Below are positions 27,243-35,608 of a DNA stretch of 64,000 nt, piece by piece. Position 1 is the first letter of the stretch; every line of letters starts with the position of its first letter. The position numbers and the translations under genes are program-made. The notes under the pieces are model-generated. The model saw nothing but the letters and a program-made list of their open reading frames with translations. It was not told where the DNA came from and ran no database searches. The stretch is from Lactobacillus sp. MRS-253-APC-2B (GTDB lineage Bacteria > Bacillota > Bacilli > Lactobacillales > Lactobacillaceae). The stretch covers positions 62,001 to 126,000 of the forward strand of contig NZ_JABAFO010000005.1 of assembly GCF_012843675.1 (NCBI RefSeq), given 5' to 3'.

Positions 27243-28531
27243 CCGTCGCAAACTGTGGTCGATCTTTGGCCCAGTGATCGTGGCCTGCCTACTGGCGCTG
27301 GGCTTTTTTGCCTTACCATGGAGCAGCTCGCATTCCCAGGCAACCCTGCAGAAAGCTGCCGACTCGCTTAGCCCCCGTGTTTTTAAAAACAGCTCGATCA
27401 AAGTGGAGGCCATGCAGGATAAAAAGAAAAACTACATTCCCTTCTTTGGCTCCAGCGAGTTGAATCGAATGGATCGCTATCATCCCGCAGTCATGGCGGC
27501 CCGCTACCATAACTACACGCCGTTTTTGTTCGGATCGCGTGGTACACAGTCGCTGCCACAGCTGTTCAATATGACCATGATGGCACCCGAGATGAAAAAC
27601 GGTAAAGCCGTCTATATCATCTCGCCGCAATGGTTCGTTAAAGAAGGCGTAATGCCAGCGGCTTTTAAGTACTACAATGGTTACATATGCCAATCTAGTC
27701 TGGCTCAAGCAGGCCAATCCCAACTCACCATATGACCGTTATACTGCTAAACGCTTGGTAAAACTGCTGGGTTCAGAAGGGTCTGTGGCCAACTATGCCA
27801 AAAAGATCGCAGATGGCAAGTCACTCAGCTCCTGGGATAGAACTCATATCGACGTGGAGTCAACTCTACTCAAGCATGAAGATGACCTGTTTTCGGGATG
27901 GTTCTTAAAGGACAACTATGCCAAGCGCATTCAACCGCGCATTAAAAAACTGCCTAAGCACTATGACTATCAGGCACTGACCAAGGAAGCCATCAGTGAT
28001 GCCAAACATTCCAGCAATAACAATCAATTTGGCATCTTAAACCAGTTTTATAACAAGCGCGTCAAAGGACACCTCAAAGGACTACCAGGCAGTCAAAAGC
28101 ACTATAACTATCTTAAGTCGCCTGAATATGCCGACCTAGAAGTGGTGCTGGACCAGTTTAAAAAGACCAACACCAACGTTGTCTTTATGATTACACCGGT
28201 TAATGTCAAGTGGGAAAAGATGACTGGGCTGCCAATGTCGATGTACTATCAGACAGCTGACAAGATCAAGTACCAGCTGCGCTCGCAAGGTTTCAACAAT
28301 ATCGTTGACTACTCACACGATGGCGGCAAGCCAGGCTTTATGGAAGATACTATTCATATTGGCTGGGCTGGCTGGGTCAACTTTGATCACCGTATTGCGC
28401 CATTTTTGGAGCAAAAGCAGCCACAGCCGCACTATCACATGAATAAGGCCTTTTTATCAAAACAATGGCAAAATCTTGATCCAACAACAACCAATTTGAA
28501 TCAGTTCACCAAGAAACATCTTGATAAATAG
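27235..28531 (+). pseudogene. dltD: dltD interrupted by a single-base frameshift
   Basis: DltD is the membrane-anchored extracytoplasmic SGNH-like protein that completes D-Ala transfer to lipoteichoic acid. The first frame (27235-27735) encodes the N-terminal membrane helix and the catalytic Ser in FFGSSELNR, then runs into a foreign tail YICQSSLAQ. The second frame (open 27677-28531) carries the rest, including the Asp/His motif in EDTIHIGWAGW. Dropping one T at 27681-27682 (GGTTACA to GGTACA) joins the frames into about 431 aa, the normal length. Neither half contains the full active site. I see no slippery heptamer. It may be a true mutation or a sequencing error. Confidence 0.88.
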
Positions 28532-28539
28532 GCAAAATA

Positions 28540-28578
28540 AAAAGAGTTCGCAGAAAGAATCAATCTGCGAGCTCTTTT
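28540..28578. terminator. Bidirectional terminator after the dlt operon
   Basis: AAAAGAGTTCGCAGA / TCTGCGAGCTCTTTT, one G-U, 9-base loop. It lies between convergent dltD and the flavin reductase gene. Confidence 0.88.
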
Positions 28579-28592
28579 AGTATGCGGTTATT

Positions 28593-29849
28593 TTAGTTTT
28601 CGGAAGCACCCGTCATCGCATCAGCATCCGTTTCTTCCGGATCATCAGCAGCTTCAGAAGCACCCGTGTTGGCATCGGATTCAGCCTGTTCAGCACGTTC
28701 TGTGGCAGCTGACATGACAGGAGCAGCTGGTTCGCTTGGCGTACTTGGTTCATCGTTGGAGTCTTCTGAGGCACCCGTCGTTGCATCCATGGCTGGAGCT
28801 GGTTCTGCAGCCGGTGCCGGTGCAGCATGGCCATGAGAGGCACTGGACGTTGCATCAGCGCTCCAGGCACCATTTTCAGCCAGGTTCAGGATATCATCAA
28901 CTGAACCCGTAAATTCAATCGTACCCAGGTAGTGGCCGTCAACATCGCGCAAAGCGTAGTAGCGGATCAAAACCCGGTGGCCATTCATCGTCAATGGACG
29001 CGCAACTACGTCTTTGGTGCCGTTCTTAAAGCTGTCGATGATCGCCTTAACAGCAGGAACAGCCTTTGGTGGATGACATTCACTGTAGGTTTCGCCAAGC
29101 TGGTTGACGTTACGGATGTGTTCACGGTTTGGCTTGTCTGAGTAGTAGGCAAAGCGATCCGTAGCATCGATCAGGTCAATCTCAAATGGAATCGTGTTGA
29201 AGATGGCTTGAATCTCACGCAGCGACAGACGGCCGGTTGGGAAGTTGACATAAGCATCTTCAATCATTGGACGTTTAGCAGACATCAGTTGTTCACCTCG
29301 AGAAGCATTCTTGAAAAGTTCGGCATATTCAACAAAATTAGTAAAGCATTTTTCCAGATTATCAACGCAGGCCTGGTCGATCAAACGGCCATCCTTGCTA
29401 AAGACCTTGGCAGCATTGCCGATCAAGACTTCGTTACCAGAAAGCAGGTTGGCATTGCAGTCTGGGCTCAAAAGCATTTTGCGCATTTGTTGCTGAGCAC
29501 GTGCTGAAGCCTGCCGACCATAAGAAACCCCTACGATCATAGCTGGCTTGCCATGCAGCACGGCTGACTTGTATGACAGCCATTCCATTGCACTCTTTAA
29601 GGCTGCAGGTACGGCATGGTCATATTCAGGCGTAGCAAAGATAACCCCATCGGCAGCATTGATTTGTTGTTTAAGCTTCCAGACCGGCGTGGTTTGATCA
29701 AAAGGCACATCCTTGCTGAAGGCCGGCAGATCCTTAATTTCAGCAATTTCAATATCAGCCATGCGCCAGAAGTGCTTCTTCATGAAATGCAGCAGAATCC
29801 GGTTGTAGGAAAAATCGGCGTTCGTACCGACGATTGCAACAAACTTCAT
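28593..29849 (-). CDS. NAD(P)H-dependent FMN reductase fused to a PAS-like domain and a DxxTGAS-repeat tail
   Basis: 418 aa, three parts. (1) A flavodoxin-like NADPH-FMN reductase domain (about 1-185) with the FMN-phosphate loop near the N-terminus (VGTNADFSYNR) and TPEYDHAVPAALKSAMEW. (2) A PAS domain of the type linked to DUF438 (about 205-325; FNTIPFEIDLIDATDRFAYY, ECHPPKAVPAVKAII). (3) An acidic, Ala/Pro-rich tail with DATTGASE (355), DANTGASE (392) and DAMTGASE (410), plus a degenerate DATSSAS (332). Dxx[ST]GA[ST] is the motif to which ApbE attaches FMN through the last Ser/Thr. No signal peptide is visible, so it is probably cytoplasmic. The start overlaps the stop of the upstream paralogue by one base. 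Confidence 0.82.
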   Translation of the reverse strand: MKFVAIVGTNADFSYNRILLHFMKKHFWRMADIEIAEIKDLPAFSKDVPFDQTTPVWKLKQQINAADGVIFATPEYDHAVPAALKSAMEWLSYKSAVLHGKPAMIVGVSYGRQASARAQQQMRKMLLSPDCNANLLSGNEVLIGNAAKVFSKDGRLIDQACVDNLEKCFTNFVEYAELFKNASRGEQLMSAKRPMIEDAYVNFPTGRLSLREIQAIFNTIPFEIDLIDATDRFAYYSDKPNREHIRNVNQLGETYSECHPPKAVPAVKAIIDSFKNGTKDVVARPLTMNGHRVLIRYYALRDVDGHYLGTIEFTGSVDDILNLAENGAWSADATSSASHGHAAPAPAAEPAPAMDATTGASEDSNDEPSTPSEPAAPVMSAATERAEQAESDANTGASEAADDPEETDADAMTGASEN

Positions 29850-30439
29850 TATTTAGCAGCCTCCTTTTCCGCTTTGGCCAAGGCTTCTTCTTCCATTTTA
29901 ACTTCTTCATCATTGGCAATGGCAAAGCATTCAAAGTCACGCAGACACTTGTCCAAGAACTTGATCGTGCTGGGATCGGTAATGTCGCCATTTTCGTCAA
30001 ACAGATTCTGGGCAAAACTCATAAAGAAGTCTTCTTTTTGGAACACCCGCGCGTTGACCCCTGGTGAGATCATGACGTCACGCAGGTCGACTTGAGCCCG
30101 CGAAGAACCTTGCGCATCAGTTGAAGCCCCCACCAAAAGCACCGGCTTGTTGGTAAATGGATGCAGCTGGTAAGACAGCCACTCGATGATGCTCTTTAAA
30201 GAAGATGGGACTGAGTGGTCCGTTTCAGGGCACGCAATCACTACGGCATCGGCGGCTTCGATTGCATCAGACATTTCCTTGATGGCAGCTGGCGTTTCCT
30301 TGGCACTTTCATTGAACAGTGGAATATTGCGAACGTCAACGACCGTCATGTCATGCTCATAGGCCTTGCTCATGTATTCGAGCAGCATTCGGTTGTACGA
30401 ATGGTTGGCATTGGAGCCGGGAATTCCAACAATCTTCAA
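29849..30439 (-). CDS. NADPH-dependent FMN reductase-family protein
   Basis: 196 aa from a TTG at 30439, nine bases from AAGGAG. The ATG two codons earlier (30445) is only three bases from that site, and starting at TTG aligns MKIVGIPGSNAN with MKFVAIVGTNAD of the neighbour. Flavodoxin-like fold with CPETDHSVPSSLKSIIEWLSY, the same FMN-binding segment as the downstream paralogue. The C-terminus is a charged Glu/Lys/Ala helix. Its stop overlaps the start of the fused reductase (TAATG), so translation is likely coupled and the two may form one flavin-reducing system. Substrate unknown. Confidence 0.8.
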   Translation of the reverse strand: MKIVGIPGSNANHSYNRMLLEYMSKAYEHDMTVVDVRNIPLFNESAKETPAAIKEMSDAIEAADAVVIACPETDHSVPSSLKSIIEWLSYQLHPFTNKPVLLVGASTDAQGSSRAQVDLRDVMISPGVNARVFQKEDFFMSFAQNLFDENGDITDPSTIKFLDKCLRDFECFAIANDEEVKMEEEALAKAEKEAAK

Positions 30440-30595
30440 ATTCATTCACTCCTTATTAATGATGATACTCTCCATACTTGGCATTATTGCACTAGCCTAT
30501 TTTAATATAAATTTTGGGGAAATTGTATAGATCCGCACAAATTTTGTGAAACTAATTTCAAAATGTGAAATTAATAAATTTATCAGCGATAAAAA

Positions 30596-30625
30596 AGCCG
30601 TTGTCTAAAGCTTTAGACAACGGCT
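30596..30625 (-). terminator. Terminator after brnQ
   Basis: Perfect palindrome with arms AGCCGTTGTCTAAAG and its complement, followed by six Ts on the minus strand. Confidence 0.92.
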
Positions 30626-30640
30626 CAGTTTGTGATTTAA

Positions 30641-32017
30641 TTAGTTTTCCTCACCGGCAGCTAACAAACTGTGCTCACGATACCAGTGTACCAACAGACC
30701 AATTGCTAGTCCAACCAGTGCCGGTACCAGCCAGGATAGGCCATATGATGCCAATGGCAGGGCAGCTCGCCAGCCAGCAACCATTTTACCAAAAGCACTG
30801 GCACTGACCACACTTGGGAAAGAGACTACCATATCACCCAATGCCGGTACGATAGTCAACAAGACAACAAAGAAGTAGACTACGCCATCCCGCTTGAACA
30901 ACGGTGAGGCAACCGACAGCAGAATCAGCACCATTGCCAATGGGTACAAGAACATCAGCATTGGCGTCGACCAGGCAATGATCTGTTCCAAACCAAAGTT
31001 GGCAACCAAAAATGAGGCCAAGGTCGTTAAAAACAGCCAGGCATGATAGCTTAGTTTAGGAAAATGCTTGTGAAAGTCTTGCGCAAAGGCAGCTACCAGA
31101 CCAACCGCCGTCGTCAGGCAGGTTACAGTAATCAAAACAGCTAATACGGCTTGCCCTAACCGACCTGCATAGGCATTAACCAGCTGAGTGAAGGCCACGC
31201 CACCATCAGCCGAAACCTTAAAACGGCCCAGCGTCATGGCCCCAACCACGATCAACAGCACGTAGATCAGCGCTACGGCACTCATTGCGATAATCCCGGA
31301 CTTAGCAACCACTTTAGCAACGTCGCTATCACGCTTTTGCCCCAATTGGCGCACCGCCGTCACGACTGTAACCCCAAAGGCCAGCCCGGCCAAGGCATCC
31401 ATCGTGTTGTAGCCTTGCAAAAAGCCGTTGACAAACGAGCCATGTACATAGGCCGTCGTTGCCTGCGTGTGAAATGGATTGGCAAAAGGATTAACGAAAG
31501 CAACGGCAAAGACAACGAACAGCAGCACCAAAAAGACCGGATTCAAAACTTTACCGACGTTGGTTAAAATGTCATTTTCACGATAGGCAAATGCATAAGC
31601 CAAGGCAAAGAAAACCAAGGAGAACAAGAACAGCGCCAGCGTCTGATCAGCTTTGGGTACGAACGGTGCCACCCCAACCGTGTAGGAAACCGTTGCCGTC
31701 CGTGGCGTCCCAAACAGCGGTCCGATCGTAAAGTGAATCAGTACCATAAAGACCAGTGCAAAACCAACGCCCAATGGCCGACCGATGTCAAAGACCCCTT
31801 CAGCGCGCGTAACGGCAACCGCCAGGACTGAAAGCAGCGGCAAGGCCACACCAGTTACCAAAAAGCCAACTGCTGCGCCAACCCAGTGGCTGCCGGCCAA
31901 TTGACCCAGATGCAGCGGAAAGATTAGGTTGCCGGCCCCGAAGAACAGGCCAAACAGCAGTGATGCCACAACCAGATACTGTCTGGTCGTCAGTTTTTTC
32001 GATGTGTGATATTCCAT
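30641..32017 (-). CDS. brnQ: Branched-chain amino-acid transporter BrnQ (LIVCS family)
   Basis: 458 aa, about 12 helices. LFGLFFGAGNLIFPLHLGQ at the N-terminus is the family signature, followed by GVALPLLSVLAVA. It imports Ile, Leu and Val with a cation. An Ile-specific T-box leader precedes it, in agreement with the substrate. Terminator directly downstream. Confidence 0.93.
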   Translation of the reverse strand: MEYHTSKKLTTRQYLVVASLLFGLFFGAGNLIFPLHLGQLAGSHWVGAAVGFLVTGVALPLLSVLAVAVTRAEGVFDIGRPLGVGFALVFMVLIHFTIGPLFGTPRTATVSYTVGVAPFVPKADQTLALFLFSLVFFALAYAFAYRENDILTNVGKVLNPVFLVLLFVVFAVAFVNPFANPFHTQATTAYVHGSFVNGFLQGYNTMDALAGLAFGVTVVTAVRQLGQKRDSDVAKVVAKSGIIAMSAVALIYVLLIVVGAMTLGRFKVSADGGVAFTQLVNAYAGRLGQAVLAVLITVTCLTTAVGLVAAFAQDFHKHFPKLSYHAWLFLTTLASFLVANFGLEQIIAWSTPMLMFLYPLAMVLILLSVASPLFKRDGVVYFFVVLLTIVPALGDMVVSFPSVVSASAFGKMVAGWRAALPLASYGLSWLVPALVGLAIGLLVHWYREHSLLAAGEEN

Positions 32018-32080
32018 TTTTAATGCCCCCGAATAATTGATTAGAAATCACTCATATCGAATACTGGCTGCACCGTAAAT

Positions 32081-32402
32081 AAAAAAGTCCCTTAACCGAA
32101 ATTAATCGGTTAAGGGACGCAAGCGCGTGGTACCACCCTGATTCACCATGCCATCGCTGACACGGTCTTTTACGTACGGCTCCTCAAAGAAGCGATACGC
32201 GTGCACGGTAATGGGTGCGACCATCCGTCCTTACTAGGTTTAAGGATGAAAACTGGAAAGTGATTTTCGTCCAAGACTTTAACCGATCCCCTCTCACCTA
32301 ACGGGACTCGCTGGCGGTGGCCAAAGACTACTCTTCTTTCTTCATTGCATTCGATATGATTAACTTTAATAATATACTAATGCTACACTCATTTTTAGTC
32401 AA
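32081..32402 (-). promoter_or_regulatory. T-box leader of brnQ (specifier ATC, Ile)
   Basis: Promoter TTGACT (32402-32397), 17 bases, TAGTAT (32379-32374). Specifier GAA-A-ATC (ATC at 32264-32262), T-box AGGGTGGTACCACG (32139-32126), terminator GTCCCTTAACCG/CGGTTAAGGGAC (32118-32087) with six Ts. Confidence 0.93.
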
Positions 32403-32497
32403 TGCATTTTTAATAAAAATCATAAATAATTTTTAGCCATTCCGCCAATGTGATAGAATAGGACCACTGAAACGCAACAGAACGGAGAAATAAATCA

Positions 32498-33919
32498 ATG
32501 GAAAAAAATCACGCACGCTTTAACCATCGTCGTCTTCAAAAAACATCTCAGCCGCCAGTCGAGGTCAATATCGGAGATCGATTCCCACTAACTATTCGCA
32601 AGCTGGGAATCGAGGGCCAGGGAATTGGCTATTTCAAGCACAAGGTCTGTTTTGTTCCTGGTGCCTTGCCAGATGAGGTCGTTGTTGCCGAAGTCACTGC
32701 CGTTCATCCCCACTACCTGGAAGCCAAGCTCCACAAGCTGCGCAAGCCCAGTCGCTTTAGAGTCGAACCACGCGACAGCTATGCCAGTCAAGCAGGCGGC
32801 TTTGAATTTGAGTGCCTAGCCTATCCAGAGCAATTAAAGTTCAAGCGCCAGGTCGTCTTGGACAGTCTGGCCAAGTTTAAGCCGCGAGGCTGGCAAAATT
32901 ATGACGTCCGCCCAACAATTGCAGCACCAGAACAATACGGCTACCGCAATAAGGCTCAGTTTCAGATCCGCGAACGAGACGGTCATCTGATTGCCGGACT
33001 TTACCGTGCCAACAGTCATGACGTGGTCGACATGGAAGAATGTGCCGTCCAGATGCCAGGTACGATGAAGGCCATGCGCGCAATCGTCAAGATGTTGGAC
33101 GAACTCAAAATCCCAGCCTATAACGAAAAAAACAACAGCGGCATCATCAAAACAGTAGCCATTCGTGAATCACTGGCCACCGGTGAGCTGCAGGTAACCT
33201 TGATCACCAATACTGCCAAGCTGATTCATAAAGCCCAGCTTTTGGACATGATCAAACAGCAATTGCCTGAGGTCAAGTCAGTCGAGCAAAACGTCAACCC
33301 TGGTGACACGCCGCTGGTCTGGGGTAATCAAATGATTCATCTGACAGGTCAAGAATACATTACTGAATCATTAATGGGACTTGATTTTCATCTGAGTGCC
33401 CGCTCATTTCTGCAGCTGAACCCAGCTCAGACCGAAACGCTCTATGAACAGGCAGCCCAGGCTATGGAACTGGGACCTGATGACGTATTGGTCGACGCCT
33501 ATGCCGGAATTGGCACGATTGGTCTTTCTCTGGCCAGCCGCGTCAAAAGCGTGCGAGGCATGGAAGTTATTCCCGAAGCCGTTTTAGATGCCAACAACAA
33601 CGCTAAACTCAATAACATCCACAATGCCAGCTATGAGGTCGGCACCGCTGAAGAAGTCATGCCGCGCTGGCAAGCAGAGGGCTTTAAATTTAATGCCTTG
33701 GTCGTTGACCCGCCACGGACTGGTCTGGATGAGGCTTTGATCGAACAGATTCTCAAGGCCAAGCCAGCCAAGTTTGCCTACGTTTCATGCAATATGTCGA
33801 CAATGGCCAAGAACCTGGCTCGCCTTTCCAGCGTCTATCGTGTTGACTGGATCCAGCCGGTTGATATGATGCCACAGACTCCACGCTGCGAAGCCGTTGT
33901 TAAGCTCAGTCGGCGCTAG
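32498..33919 (+). CDS. 23S rRNA (uracil-C5)-methyltransferase, RlmD/TrmA family
   Basis: 473 aa. An N-terminal TRAM domain (about 22-80; IRKLGIEGQGIGYFKHKVCF) is followed by a Rossmann methyltransferase. DAYAGIGTIGLSLA (about 332-345) binds SAM, DPPRTGLD and the nucleophile Cys in YVSCNMSTMAKNL are the catalytic motifs. The four cysteines that bind an iron-sulfur cluster in E. coli RlmD are missing; the equivalent stretch (SYASQAGGFEFECLAYPEQ) has one Cys. It could modify U1939 (RlmD) or U747/U1939 (RlmCD type of Gram-positives). -10 box TAGAAT near 32453. Confidence 0.88.
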   Translation: MEKNHARFNHRRLQKTSQPPVEVNIGDRFPLTIRKLGIEGQGIGYFKHKVCFVPGALPDEVVVAEVTAVHPHYLEAKLHKLRKPSRFRVEPRDSYASQAGGFEFECLAYPEQLKFKRQVVLDSLAKFKPRGWQNYDVRPTIAAPEQYGYRNKAQFQIRERDGHLIAGLYRANSHDVVDMEECAVQMPGTMKAMRAIVKMLDELKIPAYNEKNNSGIIKTVAIRESLATGELQVTLITNTAKLIHKAQLLDMIKQQLPEVKSVEQNVNPGDTPLVWGNQMIHLTGQEYITESLMGLDFHLSARSFLQLNPAQTETLYEQAAQAMELGPDDVLVDAYAGIGTIGLSLASRVKSVRGMEVIPEAVLDANNNAKLNNIHNASYEVGTAEEVMPRWQAEGFKFNALVVDPPRTGLDEALIEQILKAKPAKFAYVSCNMSTMAKNLARLSSVYRVDWIQPVDMMPQTPRCEAVVKLSRR

Positions 33920-33924
33920 AGTAA

Positions 33925-34099
33925 AAGAGGCTGGATTAACTCAACCTCTTAACTATTTTATGGATAACAATGCCTCAGCGCAGTAGCTGGCTGGCAGTTC
34001 AAAAGCTGATAAATCAGTATTTGACCAACCTAGCCAGCCTTGCGGAGGTGCGAAGACAAACTCCGAAAATCGGTCGCAAGCTGATTTTCGGAGTTTTTT
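33925..34099 (+). repeat. Intergenic structured element, full copy (A), downstream of rlmD
   Basis: 175 bases with three predicted stems. P1: AAGAGG/CCTCTT (33925-33930, 33945-33950). P2: a long imperfect stem including GGCTGG/CCAGCC and CGCA/TGCG around an inner CTGAT/ATCAG hairpin (33973-34047). P3: CTCCGAAAATC/GATTTTCGGAG (34061-34093) followed by GTTTTTT, an intrinsic terminator. A second copy lies at 43503-43620. P1 and P3 differ between copies by paired substitutions. Confidence 0.75.
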
Positions 34100-34111
34100 C
34101 TCACTCTCTTT

Positions 34112-35608
34112 TTATTTAACGGCCTGCCATTGCTTCCAGGTGGCTGCGGCACTGATATTGGCCAGTTCCTCATAGGCATGATCACTCATTTTCTGCAGTC
34201 GAGCCGGATCGTTGAGCAGCTCAACGGCAGCCTTAACCATGGCATCAGGATGATTTAAAGCAATCAAACGCCCATTTTCATAGTTGGTGATCATCTCATC
34301 AGGGCCATAAGAGAAGTTATAGCTGATTACCGGCACGCCATGACCCAACGCCTCCCCCAGCGCCAGGGGCTGAGCATCAATCCGGCTGGCGTTGAGCATC
34401 AATTGGGCGTGATCAAAGGCTGTCGCCAGTGGGTATTGATAGTCGGCAAACTCAACGGCATCGCCTAATTTAAGATCTTGTGCCAGTTTTTTAAAGCTGG
34501 CTACGTCATTAGGCGCACCATAGCCATAAAGCGTCAGGTGTGCAGTCGGAACGGCCGCCTTGATGCGGGCAAAGATCTGGAGCAGCTGATCGGTCTGTTT
34601 GTCATAACCCAAACGGCCGACGCTGATCAGCTGGTTAGGGGTTCGATCAGCCATCTTAACGCGCGTAGTAGCCTTTTTAACCGGTGTACCATTGATCGTC
34701 AAAATACGGGCTCGTTTACCCAAGCGCTGCTGCAAAATCCGTGCTTGAGCTTGGGTCATCACGATAATCCCATCCCATTGCGACAAACTTTCAGTTAGTG
34801 CATTTTGTAAAAGACCGTTTAATGGTGCCTTCAATGGATCCTGACCATCGTTAACATGACTCATCGGCAGCCATAAATAGCGATGCGCCTTGGATTGCAT
34901 GTGCAGAATCGGATCAATCGCTACGGCTGGACGATCCGCGATAAAGACGTTATTTTCGCCATTGACACGATTCAGTTCATCCAAAAAGAAAGCAAACAGC
35001 TCATTTTCGCTGGCAAACCAATGATCTTGACCATGCCAGTTTTTTAAGATGTTAAGCGAGTTGATCGGCGTATTTTGTACCGATTTGACAAAATAACGCT
35101 CCAAATACATTTGGCCATCGGGGCGATAGTAGCGCGCATTAAACTCATGACCATCTTGACCAAAAAACTCATCAACTGCCTTAAAGCCGCGAATGTCATA
35201 GGTGTTGCGCATAGTCAGGCTGCCGGATTGATCATACCAATCGACATGATGAATCTGACCAATTGTACCGCCAGCAAAATAGATCGTTGCTACCAGCCGA
35301 CCGCCATCTCTGACCTCGCGAAAATTACTGCCCATACCGACCTGATAGTCGCTTGAAAGATTTAAATCTGCGGTATGCATTGGCTGGCCTTGATAATCAA
35401 CGGTCTGAGCAAAAAAGTCATATAAATTGACCAGCTGATTATTAGCCACGCCAAAACGCTGCATTGTCCGATGAAGTACCGGATCAAAATCGCGCGTAAC
35501 CAGCTTTGCCGGCGTCTGATGATCCTTAAACAGCTGCAGCCGCTTTAATTCGGCATGCTCGACGCTGGAATTTTTTCCCAGCAGATACTGATTAACAAAA
35601 AAATCCAT
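34112..35608 (-). CDS. Family-4-type glycosyltransferase, TagE-like (second of a pair)
   Basis: 498 aa. The N-terminal part (VEHAELKRLQLFKDH, YDIRGFK) is shared with the neighbouring gene and with poly(glycerol-phosphate) alpha-glucosyltransferases. The C-terminal GT-B domain has ISVGRLGYDKQTDQLL and a nucleotide-sugar binding region with ALGEALGHGVPVISYN. Cytoplasmic, no signal peptide. It probably adds glucose to a teichoic-acid chain or glycosylates a surface protein. Start and upstream stop overlap by one base (TGATG). Confidence 0.72.
   Translation of the reverse strand: MDFFVNQYLLGKNSSVEHAELKRLQLFKDHQTPAKLVTRDFDPVLHRTMQRFGVANNQLVNLYDFFAQTVDYQGQPMHTADLNLSSDYQVGMGSNFREVRDGGRLVATIYFAGGTIGQIHHVDWYDQSGSLTMRNTYDIRGFKAVDEFFGQDGHEFNARYYRPDGQMYLERYFVKSVQNTPINSLNILKNWHGQDHWFASENELFAFFLDELNRVNGENNVFIADRPAVAIDPILHMQSKAHRYLWLPMSHVNDGQDPLKAPLNGLLQNALTESLSQWDGIIVMTQAQARILQQRLGKRARILTINGTPVKKATTRVKMADRTPNQLISVGRLGYDKQTDQLLQIFARIKAAVPTAHLTLYGYGAPNDVASFKKLAQDLKLGDAVEFADYQYPLATAFDHAQLMLNASRIDAQPLALGEALGHGVPVISYNFSYGPDEMITNYENGRLIALNHPDAMVKAAVELLNDPARLQKMSDHAYEELANISAAATWKQWQAVK

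Noticed and set aside
27677-28531. The second half of dltD as an independent gene
   Set aside because: No ribosome site, no membrane anchor and no catalytic Ser; it continues the first half after a one-base shift.
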